From positions 1-23,209 of the forward strand of contig CAAGNN010000085.1 in assembly GCA_900771325.1 (NCBI GenBank): a DNA stretch of 23,209 bases, read 5' to 3'. This document shows positions 12,464 through 20,092 of the stretch, one piece after another. Both the position numbers and the translations under genes were made by a program. The notes below the pieces were generated by a model. The model searched no databases, had not been told where the DNA came from, and saw only the letters and a program-made list of their open reading frames with translations. The stretch is from Kiritimatiellia bacterium. Its GTDB lineage: Bacteria; Verrucomicrobiota; Kiritimatiellia; RFP12; DVOR01. Each line of letters opens with the position of its first letter. Within the stretch, counting starts at the first letter, position 1.

Positions 12464-13156
12464 TTAGCCGCGGACTTGCCAAGCGCCGGTTTTGCGGAGG
12501 CGTTGTTTGCGGAGGGCTTCGAGGCGGGCGTAGACGGTGGGGTTGGCGGCTTTGGCGGCGGCGAGGATCTTGAAGCCTTTGCGGCGGGAGAAGTGGAATT
12601 GTTCGGCGAGGAGGTAGGTGGGGATGGGGCGCGAGGGGTGGTTGGGGTCGGGGCGGTGGGCCCAGGCGTGGATGAACTCGCGTTCTTGGGGCGGGAGGGA
12701 GCCGAAGGCCATTTCGATGCCCTCGGCGAGGCTTTCGCTGCGGGAGAAGAGGGCTTGCAGGGCCTCCGTTTCGTCTTGGCGGCGGCCTTCGGGGGTGGTT
12801 TCGCAGAGGGGGGTGGGGCCGCAGGGGCAGGGGGAGTCGGGGCAGAGGAGGCCGATGGGGCGGGGGAGGGGTGTGGGGAGGGCGGCGAGCCAGCGGCGGA
12901 GGTCCTCTTCGGAGAGGGGGAGGGAGCCTTCGGCGGCGGGGCGGTCGGGCGGAGTGAGGAGGAGGCAGCGGAGGTCGCTGCGTGAGCCGAGGGCGGCGAC
13001 TTGGCGGAAGAGGGCGACCTTGCTCTCCGGGGCGAAGCGGCAGGCGTGGGTGCCGGCGGGGGCGCGGGGGCAGGGGAGGGTGCAGAGGCGTTCGGGGGAG
13101 GGGCCGCGCCAGGCGGCGGGCTCATCGAGGGCGTAGGGGAAGTCGCCGGAGGCCAT
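12464..13156 (-). CDS. Unknown 230-residue protein, cysteine-rich middle and HTH-like C-terminus
   Basis: Not recognised as a named family. Cysteines cluster at LCTLPCPRAPAGTHAC (about residues 24-39) and LLCPDSPCPCGPTPLC (about 103-118), which could bind metal. The C-terminal part, about residues 140-215 (AEGIEMAFGSLPPQEREFI ... TYLLAEQFHFSRRKGFKILA), looks like a sigma-region-4-like helix-turn-helix, so DNA binding is plausible. There is no signal peptide. It starts 8 bp after the RdgC-like gene, with AAGG upstream, and is the last gene of the tolB-pal-tat run. The coding strand is pyrimidine-biased and Pro/Arg-rich. Confidence 0.7.
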   Translation of the reverse strand: MASGDFPYALDEPAAWRGPSPERLCTLPCPRAPAGTHACRFAPESKVALFRQVAALGSRSDLRCLLLTPPDRPAAEGSLPLSEEDLRRWLAALPTPLPRPIGLLCPDSPCPCGPTPLCETTPEGRRQDETEALQALFSRSESLAEGIEMAFGSLPPQEREFIHAWAHRPDPNHPSRPIPTYLLAEQFHFSRRKGFKILAAAKAANPTVYARLEALRKQRLRKTGAWQVRG

Positions 13157-13164
13157 CGGCGGCC

Positions 13165-14352
13165 TTAGGCTTTGGCGCGGGCTTCGATCCAGGGGCCCAT
13201 CTTGGCGAGGACGCCCTTCCAGGCGATGGGGTCTTCGCGCAGGGTGAGGAAGTGTTTGTAGAGGTGGAGGAAGGCGTCGACGTAGAAGGCGGCGCGGTCG
13301 AGGCGTTCATCGACGGCGAGCTTGTCGCTGCCGGGGCCTTCGGGGGCGGGCTTCTTGGCGCCGGGGGCGTTGAGGGAGGGCATTTCGTCGACGGCATCGG
13401 GGGTGGCGGACTTGGCCTTCTTGGGCGGGTCGACCTTCATCGAGCGGAAGGCGAAGTCGTAGCCATCGACGGTGGCCGAGCAGATCCAGTCGCCCTTGGT
13501 GAGGGTGAGGCGTGCGCGGCGGAGCTTTTTGCCGTTCCAGAGGGCGATGCCGAACTCGGGGGTGTCGAGGGGGGTGCCGTTGCGCAGGAGGGTCTCGTGG
13601 CAGCCGGGGGCCTTGTCGCCGGAGAACATCAGCGGGCCCTCGAACATCAGGCCGCAGGTTTCGCCGTCGAGGTCGAAGGTGGCCTCTTCCTTCTCCCAGC
13701 GGTAGAAGAGCCAGGTGAGGAACTCGGTGCCGAGGGTGATCTCCGGGGGCACGCCGATGGCCTCGTTGGGGGTCATATTGACCAGTTCGAGGCTGTTGCA
13801 ATCGATGCCGCAGAGGCGGTAGGCGGCGCTTTCGGGGCAGAGCATCACGGGCATCACGCCGGTGCTCTCGCGGAAGAAGGGGCAGAGGACCTGGGCGGCG
13901 GCATCGGTCATCGCCGAGGCGAGGAGGCGCTGGTGGCGCAGGTCGATGGCGCACTCCATCGAGCCGAAGGAGGGCTGCGCGTCGGCCAACAGGGCCTCTT
14001 GGACGCGCTCGCGAACCTCGGTTTTGGCCGCGCGCGGGAGGACCTCCACCTGGCGGGCCTTGCGCTCGATCTCGAGCTCGGCAAGGATGGTGGCGCGCAG
14101 GAGGCTCGGAGGGACCTTCTTCTGGGCCGTGACGTGGGAGAACCAGAGCCAGTCGCCGCGCCAGCAGTGCTCCTCGGTGAGTTCGCCATCGAGGGCGTGG
14201 GCGGGGCCGGCCCAGCCGTGGAGGGGCGCGTCGCCGGTCAGGGTCTTGAGCGGGGGGAGGGCGCGCTTGGCGAAGGCGGCCATTTCGGTGGGCTCGAAGC
14301 CGCGCGAGAGGTAGAAGGCGTGGAAGGAAAAGGAACCGGATTCAAAGCCCAT
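13165..14352 (-). CDS. RdgC-like recombination-associated protein
   Basis: 395 residues. The overall pattern matches RdgC: an N-terminal half with a charged helix (LLRATILAELEIERKARQVEV, then PRAAKTEVRERVQEALLADA), followed by the strand CAIDLRHQRLLASAMTDAAAQVLCPFF and a C-terminal half with FLTWLFYRWE, an ETLLRNGTPLDTPEFGIALWNGKKL region and RLTLTKGDWICSATVDG. In Proteobacteria RdgC is a ring-shaped dsDNA-binding protein that restrains RecA. This homologue is divergent and longer, with an insert near residues 320-345 rich in Lys/Pro/Ala. ATG at 14352 uses a GGAGTAA Shine-Dalgarno sequence formed by the end of tatC (stop at 14357), so translation is coupled to tatC. The function in this organism is inferred. 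Confidence 0.6.
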   Translation of the reverse strand: MGFESGSFSFHAFYLSRGFEPTEMAAFAKRALPPLKTLTGDAPLHGWAGPAHALDGELTEEHCWRGDWLWFSHVTAQKKVPPSLLRATILAELEIERKARQVEVLPRAAKTEVRERVQEALLADAQPSFGSMECAIDLRHQRLLASAMTDAAAQVLCPFFRESTGVMPVMLCPESAAYRLCGIDCNSLELVNMTPNEAIGVPPEITLGTEFLTWLFYRWEKEEATFDLDGETCGLMFEGPLMFSGDKAPGCHETLLRNGTPLDTPEFGIALWNGKKLRRARLTLTKGDWICSATVDGYDFAFRSMKVDPPKKAKSATPDAVDEMPSLNAPGAKKPAPEGPGSDKLAVDERLDRAAFYVDAFLHLYKHFLTLREDPIAWKGVLAKMGPWIEARAKA

Positions 14353-14356
14353 AGGG

Positions 14357-15196
14357 TTACTCCTCGGCCTCGGCGGCCACCTTTTCGCGGAGGCGCACCA
14401 GCCAGATGGTGATTTCGTAGAGCAGGCACATCGGCACGGCCATCACGATTTGCGAGAGGGGGTCGGGCGGCGTCAGGAACATCGCCAGGGTGAAGATGCC
14501 CACGATGGCCAGGCCTCGCCGCGCGCGCAGGCTCTCGGCCGAGATGAGCCCCAGCCAGCCCAGCGCCAGCAGCACCAAGGGGAACTGGAAGGCCAGGCCA
14601 AAGGCCAGCAGCACCTTGAGGACAAAGCCGATATAGGGCTCGGCCTGCAAGAACTCCACCGGCACATTCATCCAGGCGTTGATGGCCATCAGCGCGCGCA
14701 GGGCCAGTTTGAGCGTGAAGCCGAAGCAGAGCGAAACGCCCCCCAGGAAGAGGAAGACGCCGACCCCGAGGGTGAAGCGGATGAGGTTGCGCTCGTGGCG
14801 GCGCAGGCCGGGGAAGACGAATTGGAAGATGAAGTAGAGCATCGCCGGGAGCGCGAGGATGGTCCCGCCCCAGAGCATCGTCGTCATAAAGAGCGAGAAG
14901 CCGACCCCTACCTCGAGCCCCTGCATTTGCACCCCCGCCTCGGCCAGGCCAGACGCGCGCAGCGGCCACTGGAGCGCCTCGATGACCCACGGCGAGAAGG
15001 GCGCGATGACGAGCATCCCCAGCACCCAGGCCATTGCGCAGCGGACGATGCAGTTGCGCAGGTCGATGAAGTGCTCAATGAAGGGGCGCGGGGGGTCCAT
15101 CGCCTCCTCGCGGGCGCGGTCCTCGGCCGTCTCCGAGAAGAGGCGACGGAAACGCGCCTGCAAGCGCACATTCGGCGGGGTCTTCGCTTCGCTCAC
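14357..15196 (-). CDS. tatC: Sec-independent protein translocase TatC
   Basis: 279-residue polytopic inner-membrane protein, the twin-arginine signal receptor. A 40-residue hydrophilic N-terminal tail precedes FIEHFIDLRNCIVRCAMAWV, the conserved TatC start (cytoplasmic E-x-R/L-R type motif). Six hydrophobic segments follow, including the FVFPGLRRHERN loop and the AMFLTPPDPLSQIVMAVPM stretch. The start is GTG at 15196, immediately after the TAG of the TatA/B-type gene, indicating tight coupling. The C-terminus overlaps the ribosome-binding region of the RdgC-like gene. With tatB and the Tol-Pal genes it forms an envelope operon. Confidence 0.96.
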   Translation of the reverse strand: MSEAKTPPNVRLQARFRRLFSETAEDRAREEAMDPPRPFIEHFIDLRNCIVRCAMAWVLGMLVIAPFSPWVIEALQWPLRASGLAEAGVQMQGLEVGVGFSLFMTTMLWGGTILALPAMLYFIFQFVFPGLRRHERNLIRFTLGVGVFLFLGGVSLCFGFTLKLALRALMAINAWMNVPVEFLQAEPYIGFVLKVLLAFGLAFQFPLVLLALGWLGLISAESLRARRGLAIVGIFTLAMFLTPPDPLSQIVMAVPMCLLYEITIWLVRLREKVAAEAEE

Positions 15197-15613
15197 CTAC
15201 GCGCTCGCTTTCGGTTGCTCGGGGGCGGGCTCCGGGGCGGGTCCGGCCTCGGGGGCGGGCTCGGCGGGCTTCTCTTCGGCCGGCGGCGGGGTTGGGGCCA
15301 GGCCGCCCGGGACCGGCGCGGAGGTGAGGGCGTCGTCGGGCGAGACCGGAGGCGGGGCGAAGTCCATCGCCTGGGCGAGCTCCTCGTCGGTGGGCAAGAG
15401 GTTGTCGAGCTCGCCGGTGGAGGCGTTGACGGCGGCATTGACCTGCGTCTCGAGGGCTTGGTCCATCGTCATCAGCTGCTGCTTGAACTCATCGGAGGCG
15501 CGGCGGAGCACGCCCATCCAGTGGCCAACCTTGCGGGCGGCCTCGGGCAGACGCTTGGGGCCCAGGACCACTACGGCCACGAGCAGGATCACGAGGGTTT
15601 CGAGGAAGGACAT
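15197..15613 (-). CDS. tatB: TatA/TatB-type twin-arginine translocase subunit
   Basis: 138 residues. One N-terminal membrane helix (SFLETLVILLVAVVVLGPKRLPEAARKVG) carries the family's hinge motif LGPKRLP, followed by an amphipathic helix (GHWMGVLRRASDEFKQQLMTM) and a long Pro/Ala/Glu-rich tail. A TatB rather than TatA assignment rests on the 'LGPKRLPEAAR' form and the long charged tail; the two are hard to separate by sequence. Start chosen at 15613, which puts the membrane helix at the N-terminus; the longer frame adds a basic Pro-rich extension from a GTG and is less likely. The Shine-Dalgarno is weak. An 81-bp gap with a mini-hairpin separates it from pal upstream. Confidence 0.9.
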   Translation of the reverse strand: MSFLETLVILLVAVVVLGPKRLPEAARKVGHWMGVLRRASDEFKQQLMTMDQALETQVNAAVNASTGELDNLLPTDEELAQAMDFAPPPVSPDDALTSAPVPGGLAPTPPPAEEKPAEPAPEAGPAPEPAPEQPKASA

Positions 15614-15647
15614 AGCCGGCGCGCTTGGCTTGCGGACGCGGCGCGAA

Positions 15648-15689
15648 GCCCCCGGCGCACGCACTCGCCGGGGCCCTCACGCCGGGGGC
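15648..15689. repeat. Mini-hairpin between pal and tatB
   Basis: Perfect 10-bp arms GCCCCCGGCG (15648-15657) and CGCCGGGGGC (15680-15689). Read on the minus strand, the inside contains GTGAGG, the same spacer as in the hairpin arrays at 10535 and 22721. Confidence 0.6.
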
Positions 15690-15694
15690 AGCGC

Positions 15695-16264
15695 TTACTT
15701 GTAGGGGACGAACTCGGCGCGGCGGTTCTTGCGGTAGGCCTCTTCGGTCTGGCCGACCACGGCGGGCTTCTCCTCGCCGAAGGCGCGGGTCTGGAGGCGG
15801 GCCGGGTCGATGCCGTAGGAGACGAGATAGTCGCGCACGCCGCCGGCGCGGTTCTCGGAGAGGGAGAGGTTATACTCGTTCGAGCCGCGCTCGTCGCAGT
15901 GGCCCTCCACGATCATCACGTGGGTGGGGTTCTCGAGGAGGTACTCGGCGGCGGCCTCGGCCTTGGAGAGCTCGTCGGTGGGCAGGGTGTAGGAGTCGAA
16001 GGTGAAGTAGAGGGGGGCGAGGTCGGCATCGAGCACGCGCTCGCGGGTGTCCTCAAAGCGGTCCGAGCCGAAGGCGCCCACATTGGGGTCGTTGGGATCG
16101 TAGCCCGCGCCATTGGGGTCGATGGCCACATCGTCTCCGGCCTCGCCGCCCATCCCGGCGCCCATCGCCTCCGAGTTATCCCCGGCTGCGCCGTTCTTCA
16201 GTTCGCACCCCGTAAAGACCATCGCCGTGGCGGCCAACAGGGCAATCATCAAGGACATCCGCAT
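15695..16264 (-). CDS. pal: Peptidoglycan-associated lipoprotein Pal
   Basis: 189-residue outer-membrane lipoprotein. Signal peptide MRMSLMIALLAATAMVFTG-C with lipobox VFTGC (lipid-attached Cys20). A Gly/Asp-rich linker (about 25-75) with repeated DPN motifs precedes the OmpA-like peptidoglycan-binding domain: LYFTFDSYTLP, HVMIVEGHCDERGSNEYNLSLSENRAG, the YGIDPARLQTRAFGEEKP segment and NRRAEF. The GHCDERGSNEYN stretch is the Pal signature. It anchors the outer membrane to the wall together with TolB. AAGGAAG lies upstream of the ATG. It lies 30 bp after tolB in the same transcript. Confidence 0.97.
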   Translation of the reverse strand: MRMSLMIALLAATAMVFTGCELKNGAAGDNSEAMGAGMGGEAGDDVAIDPNGAGYDPNDPNVGAFGSDRFEDTRERVLDADLAPLYFTFDSYTLPTDELSKAEAAAEYLLENPTHVMIVEGHCDERGSNEYNLSLSENRAGGVRDYLVSYGIDPARLQTRAFGEEKPAVVGQTEEAYRKNRRAEFVPYK

Positions 16265-16294
16265 AACGTTGCTTCCTTCTGTGGCTTCAGTGTT

Positions 16295-17509
16295 TCACTT
16301 GGACCAGGCGGGATTGAGCCACTGCGTGCTCCCGCCTGAAAAGGGTTGATAGGGCTTCTCGCCCTTCTCTTCGGCATCCAGCACCCAGAGCGTGCGCTGA
16401 CGGCCCTGGGTGCGCGCGGCCACCACGTGCCGCCCATCCGGCGCCCAAGAGGGCGACTCGTAAATCTCGTTCTGGGGCGTGAGGTAGCGCAGCGAGCGCT
16501 CGCCCTTCTCCGGGTCAATCACCGCCACGCGATAGGGCGCGCCGCGCTTCGTGGCAAAGACGATCCCCCGCTTGCCCCAATCGGGCTGCACCGACTCCCC
16601 GCCCTTGAAGGTCAGCCGCCGCGACTGCTTGGTGGCCACGTCCACAATGTAGAGCTGCGGCGAGCCGGCCACGTCCGAGACGTAGCAGATCTTCCGCCCA
16701 TCGGGCGACCAGCACGGGCTGGCCTCTGCCGCCAGCTTCGTCTCGGTCAGGCGCGTGAGGTGCCGCGTGCGCGCGTCCATCACGTAGAGCTCGGGGTTGC
16801 CCTGGTGCGAGAGGATGATGGCGAGCTTGTTGGGGTCCGCCGGCGAGGGCACCGCCCCGGTGCTCAGCCCGCGGAACTCCGCCAGGCGCGTCACACTCTT
16901 GGTCTCCACATCGGCCACGAAGACCGCCGGGAAGCCCAGCCGATAGCTGGTGAAGTAGACCTGCTTGCCGCCGGGGGCCCAACGCGGCCCGATGATCGGC
17001 GCGCCGTCGCGCGTCAAGCGGGTGATGTTGTAGCCATCGTAGTCGCAGACGTAGAGGTCCTCAATCGCCTGCCCGTTGCGCGAGACGCCGGTCTTGGCCA
17101 CCATCGCGAACTTGCTCTGCGCGATCCCCGCCTCGCCCGTGGTGGCATTGACGATGGTATCGGCCAGCTCGTGCGCGTGCTGCCGCGCCTCGGCCGCCGA
17201 GGCCGCCTGCCGCTGCCAGGCAAAGCGCTTCCCGGGCCAAGCCACCGCCAGCTGCTCATTCACTCCGGCCGCGCCCGAGAGCTGCCCAGTCACCTTCACC
17301 TGCCCATTCGCGGCCAGACGGTACCACCCGCAGCGCAGGAGGTCATTCTGCAAAGTCTTCAGGAAGGTCTCCGCCCCGGCCCCCGAAGCCGTCACGCCGC
17401 TCAGGGAGAGCGACTGCTTCGCCACGCCCGTCACATCCACATCAATCACCGGCGCAGCGCCCAACCACGCCGCAACCATCAACGCCAAACTGCACAAGAT
17501 GCCTCTCAT
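16295..17509 (-). CDS. tolB: Tol-Pal system protein TolB
   Basis: 404-residue periplasmic protein. Cleavable signal peptide (MRGILCSLALMVAAWLGA-A). The N-terminal domain (about 20-140) resembles the TolB amino domain. A six-bladed WD/PD40-like beta-propeller follows, with repeated 'PRWAPGGKQVYFTSY', 'PCWSPDGRKICYVSD', 'PSWAPDGRHVVAA' blades. TolB binds Pal at the outer membrane. Start set at the second ATG (17509); the first ATG (17518) lies within a -10-like TACAAT and is unlikely to be in the transcript if that promoter is real. The promoter lies 24-33 bp after hemL's stop. tolQ, tolR and tolA are not in the window. Confidence 0.95.
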   Translation of the reverse strand: MRGILCSLALMVAAWLGAAPVIDVDVTGVAKQSLSLSGVTASGAGAETFLKTLQNDLLRCGWYRLAANGQVKVTGQLSGAAGVNEQLAVAWPGKRFAWQRQAASAAEARQHAHELADTIVNATTGEAGIAQSKFAMVAKTGVSRNGQAIEDLYVCDYDGYNITRLTRDGAPIIGPRWAPGGKQVYFTSYRLGFPAVFVADVETKSVTRLAEFRGLSTGAVPSPADPNKLAIILSHQGNPELYVMDARTRHLTRLTETKLAAEASPCWSPDGRKICYVSDVAGSPQLYIVDVATKQSRRLTFKGGESVQPDWGKRGIVFATKRGAPYRVAVIDPEKGERSLRYLTPQNEIYESPSWAPDGRHVVAARTQGRQRTLWVLDAEEKGEKPYQPFSGGSTQWLNPAWSK

Positions 17510-17516
17510 GCCCGCC

Positions 17517-17525
17517 ATTGTAGCA
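17517..17525 (-). promoter_or_regulatory. Extended -10 of tolB, implying a leaderless or nearly leaderless transcript
   Basis: Minus-strand TGC-TACAAT, with only 7 nt between the hexamer and the ATG at 17509. No Shine-Dalgarno is present in that 7-nt gap except GGCGGG. Confidence 0.5.
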
Positions 17526-17542
17526 AAAACCCTGCTGGTGCG

Positions 17543-18838
17543 CTATCGCCTGTCCGCGAGTGCGGCAAGGGTGTCGGCGGCGGCCGAGACGATGGCGGTG
17601 CAGTCGGCCTCGGTGTGGGCGGCGGAGAGGAAGTTGACCTCGAACTGCGAGGGCTCCAGGTAGACCCCGCGCGCGAGCATCCCGTGGAAGAAGGCGGCGT
17701 AGAGGCGGCTGTCGCAGCGTTTGGCCTCGGCCAGATTCCAGGGCAGTTCGGCCGAGGCGAAGGGCGTAAAGAGCGTCTCGTGGCGGCGGACGCGCAGGGC
17801 CACCCCGGCCTGTTCGGCGGCCGCGTCGATCCCCTCGGCCACGCGCTTGGCCATCGCCGCCAGGCGCGGATAGGGGTTTTCGCGCTCCAACCGGCGCAGG
17901 ACGGTGAGGGCGGCGGCCACGGCCACGGGGTTGCCCGAGAGCGTTCCGGCCTGGTAGACGCGCCCCTCGGGGGCCAGCGCGTCCATCACTGCGGCCTTCG
18001 CGCCGAGGGCGGCGAGGGGGAAGCCGCCGCCGATGACCTTGCCCATCGTCACGATGTCCGGCTCGATCCCCTCGGCTTCGCTCCAGAGGCCGAGGCGGAA
18101 GCGGAAGGCGTTGATGACTTCGTCGCAGATCAGCAGGGCACCGGCGCGGTGGGCGGCCTCGGCCAGGGCCTTGAGGTAACCGGGCTTGGGCGGCACGCAG
18201 CCCATATTCCCGGCCACGGGCTCGACGATGAGGGCGGCCACGCGCCCGGGGTGGGCGGCGAAGGCGCGCTCGGCGGCCTCGGGGTCGTTGTAGGGGATGA
18301 CGAGAGTGTCGCGGGCGAGGGCGGCGGGGATTCCGGCGCTAGCCACCTCCGCGCCGTCCCCGGCCGTGAGTACGCCGCTGCCCGCGCTCACCAGCAACCC
18401 ATCGCTGTGGCCGTGGTAACAGCCTTCGCACTTGATAATCAGCTCGCGCCCGGTCACCCCACGTGCTAGGCGAATGGCGGACATCACCGCCTCGGTGCCC
18501 GAGTTGACTAGCCGCACCTTGTCGATGAAGGGGATATGCGCCACCAACCACTCGGCCAGCTCGATCTCCTGGGGCGTGTTGATGCCGAAGGTGGTGCCGG
18601 CGCGGGCGGCGCGGGCGACGGCCTCGGCCACCTCCTCGTCGCCGTGGCCGAGGATCATCGCCCCCCACGAGCAGCAGCAATCGATGAGCTCGCGTCCATC
18701 GGCCAGGAAGATGCGCGAGCCCTTGCCGCCTGTGACGTAGATTGGCGTGCCGCCCACGCTATTGAAGGCCCGCACCGGGGAGTTCACCCCGCCAGGAATG
18801 ACGCGCCGCGCGCGCTCAAAGAGTGTCTCGTGTTCCAT
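17543..18838 (-). CDS. hemL: Glutamate-1-semialdehyde 2,1-aminomutase
   Basis: 431-residue PLP enzyme converting glutamate 1-semialdehyde to 5-aminolevulinate in the C5 tetrapyrrole pathway. Signatures: PGGVNSPVRAF at residues 16-26, VRLVNSGTEAVMSAIRLARG, YHGHSDGLLV, CDEVINAFRF, and the PLP-lysine motif TMGKVIGGGFP. Full family length, so a plain class-III aminotransferase is unlikely. ATG at 18838 is preceded by AGAGGAGAG 6 nt upstream; the longer frame lacks homology. Its last codons (GGCGATAG) resemble one GATAGGC heptad. It follows dut by 16 bp, with a GGTGAAC heptad pair forming the junction. Confidence 0.96.
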   Translation of the reverse strand: MEHETLFERARRVIPGGVNSPVRAFNSVGGTPIYVTGGKGSRIFLADGRELIDCCCSWGAMILGHGDEEVAEAVARAARAGTTFGINTPQEIELAEWLVAHIPFIDKVRLVNSGTEAVMSAIRLARGVTGRELIIKCEGCYHGHSDGLLVSAGSGVLTAGDGAEVASAGIPAALARDTLVIPYNDPEAAERAFAAHPGRVAALIVEPVAGNMGCVPPKPGYLKALAEAAHRAGALLICDEVINAFRFRLGLWSEAEGIEPDIVTMGKVIGGGFPLAALGAKAAVMDALAPEGRVYQAGTLSGNPVAVAAALTVLRRLERENPYPRLAAMAKRVAEGIDAAAEQAGVALRVRRHETLFTPFASAELPWNLAEAKRCDSRLYAAFFHGMLARGVYLEPSQFEVNFLSAAHTEADCTAIVSAAADTLAALADRR

Positions 18839-18850
18839 TGCTTCTCTCCT

Positions 18851-18867
18851 CTGTTCACCGTTCACCG
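18851..18867. repeat. GTGAACG heptad pair at the dut/hemL junction
   Basis: Minus-strand CGGTGAA-CGGTGAA-CAG. The first heptads encode dut's last residues and its TGA stop, and run into the AGAGGAGAG ribosome-binding site of hemL. Confidence 0.65.
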
Positions 18868-19286
18868 CTCGACCCAAAGCCGCCGGTGCCGCGCGCGGTC
18901 GCCTCATCCACCGGGCCCTCCACGGACTCGACGCGCAGGACCGGGGCCACGACCAGCTGGGCAATGCGCATGCCCGGCTCGATGTGGAAGGGTTCGCGCC
19001 CGTGGTTGATGAGTAGCACCTTCAGCTCGCCGCGGTAACCCTCGTCAATCGTGCCGGGCGCATTGAGCACCGTCACCCCATAGCGTGCGGCCAGACCGCT
19101 CCGCGGCCGGACCTGCGCCTCGGTCTGCGGCGGCAGACAGAGCTTGAGCCCGGTGGGCACGGCCGCCCACGCGCCCGGCTCCAGGGTGCACGCCTCGCTA
19201 GCGGCCAAATCGAGCCCCGCATCGCCGGGGTGGGCGTAGCGCGGCACTTGCGCGCGCTCGGTCAATCGCTGAAAGGTCACGGTCAT
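18855..19286 (-). CDS. dut: dUTP diphosphatase
   Basis: 143-residue trimeric enzyme hydrolysing dUTP to dUMP and pyrophosphate, keeping uracil out of DNA and supplying dUMP for dTMP synthesis. All five family motifs are seen: AGLDLAA, RPRSGLA, GTIDEGYRGELKVLLIN, RIAQLVV and the C-terminal RGTGGFGSSG. Start chosen at 19286 (MTVTFQRL). Another in-frame ATG at 19298 lies inside the GATGACR heptads. No clear Shine-Dalgarno is present; upstream sequence is entirely repeat. Its stop codon is contributed by the GGTGAAC heptads. It sits between the HAD gene and hemL in one tightly packed run. Confidence 0.96.
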   Translation of the reverse strand: MTVTFQRLTERAQVPRYAHPGDAGLDLAASEACTLEPGAWAAVPTGLKLCLPPQTEAQVRPRSGLAARYGVTVLNAPGTIDEGYRGELKVLLINHGREPFHIEPGMRIAQLVVAPVLRVESVEGPVDEATARGTGGFGSSGER

Positions 19287-19287
19287 A

Positions 19288-19333
19288 GCTTCTGTCATCC
19301 GTCATCCGTCATCTGTCATCCGCTCGCGCAGCG
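19288..19333. repeat. GATGACR heptads plus mini-hairpin at the HAD/dut junction
   Basis: Minus-strand GCTCGC-TGC-GCGAGC hairpin (19319-19333) followed by GGATGACAGATGACGGATGACGGATGACAG. It encodes the last residues (ARADDR) and TGA stop of the HAD gene and ends 1 bp before dut's ATG. Confidence 0.75.
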
Positions 19334-20088
19334 AGCAAGAAGTCGGTCCAGGAGTTCAGGCGAACCGTCTGGGCGGGGTAGTCCTGCGGCGGGGCGGAGG
19401 GGGGCGGGCAGATGTAGCAGCGCAGGCCGGCGGCGAGGGCGGCGGTGGAACCCACGCGCGAATCCTCGAAGGCCACCGCCTGCTCGGGCTTAACCCCGCA
19501 ACGCGCGAGGGCGAGCTGGTAGCCGTCGGGGAAGGGCTTGCCTCGGGGCGCGTCGTCGGAGGGGACCGAACAGGCCTCGTCGAGCAGTCCCTCCAGCCCA
19601 CAGAGGCGCAGGTTACGGGCAATGGTCCGCCGCGGCGAGCCCGAGACGTAGGCGCAGCGGACTCCCGCCTGGCGCAGCGCGCGCAGCAGCTCCACGGCCG
19701 GCTCGATGACCGGCGGGGCCAGGGCGAAGAGCTCATCGAAGCGCACGCAGAGGCAGTGACCGAGCGCGTTCGGCGAGAGCCCGGCCAAGACCTCGGGGAA
19801 GGCCTGGCGCAGCGCGGCATCGGCATCGGGCCAGGCCAGACCGTAGGTGAGCTCGGTCAGCCGCCGCGGACTCTGCCGGCAGCCCAAATCCTCAAAGACC
19901 AGCGAGAGCGCCTCGGCCCACAGCCGCTCGGTGTCGAAGAGCGTGCCGTCGATGTCGAAGAGGGCGCAGGCGGGAAATGCGTGCTCGCTGCGCTCGCAGG
20001 TGACAGATGACGGATGACGGATGACAGAAGCTCCGCAGTTTGCCCGTCGCGGAACGCGCTCTGTCCTCTGTCCTCTGTTATCCGTCAT
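19309..20088 (-). CDS. HAD-superfamily phosphatase (beta-phosphoglucomutase/phosphoglycolate phosphatase-like)
   Basis: 259 residues from ATG 20088. Motif I CALFDIDGTLFDTE begins only about 44 residues in. The helical cap follows (SLVFEDLGC...LTYGLAWPDADAALRQ). Motif II is CAYVSGSPRRTI, motif III APRGKPFPDGYQLA, motif IV AVAFEDSRVGSTAALAAG. Substrate unknown; subfamily IA cap suggests a small phosphorylated metabolite. The first 30 residues (MTDNRGQRTERVPRR...) are encoded by the repeat at 20000-20089, and no ATG, GTG or TTG occurs between that repeat and motif I, so translation must start in the repeat. ATG 20103 is an alternative start overlapping the upstream stop. The C-terminal residues and stop also come from repeat sequence. 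Confidence 0.88.
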   Translation of the reverse strand: MTDNRGQRTERVPRRANCGASVIRHPSSVTCERSEHAFPACALFDIDGTLFDTERLWAEALSLVFEDLGCRQSPRRLTELTYGLAWPDADAALRQAFPEVLAGLSPNALGHCLCVRFDELFALAPPVIEPAVELLRALRQAGVRCAYVSGSPRRTIARNLRLCGLEGLLDEACSVPSDDAPRGKPFPDGYQLALARCGVKPEQAVAFEDSRVGSTAALAAGLRCYICPPPSAPPQDYPAQTVRLNSWTDFLLAARADDR

Positions 20089-20089
20089 C
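20000..20089. repeat. GATGACR composite repeat with core (copy D1)
   Basis: Plus strand: three GATGACR-type heptads, AGAAGC, core TTGCCCGTCGCGG-AACGCGCT (20040-20060), then CTGTCCT, CTGTCCT, CTGTTAT, CCGTCAT. The opposing heptads can pair as a long stem around the core. Read on the minus strand it encodes the N-terminus of the HAD protein. Confidence 0.8.
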
Positions 20090-20092
20090 TCC

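Noticed and set aside
12982..18469. Long plus-strand frames (476, 629 and 707 codons) opposite RdgC-like, tat, tolB and hemL genes
   Set aside because: Each is antisense to a clearly identified gene and shows the same low-complexity Gly/Ala/Glu/Arg composition.
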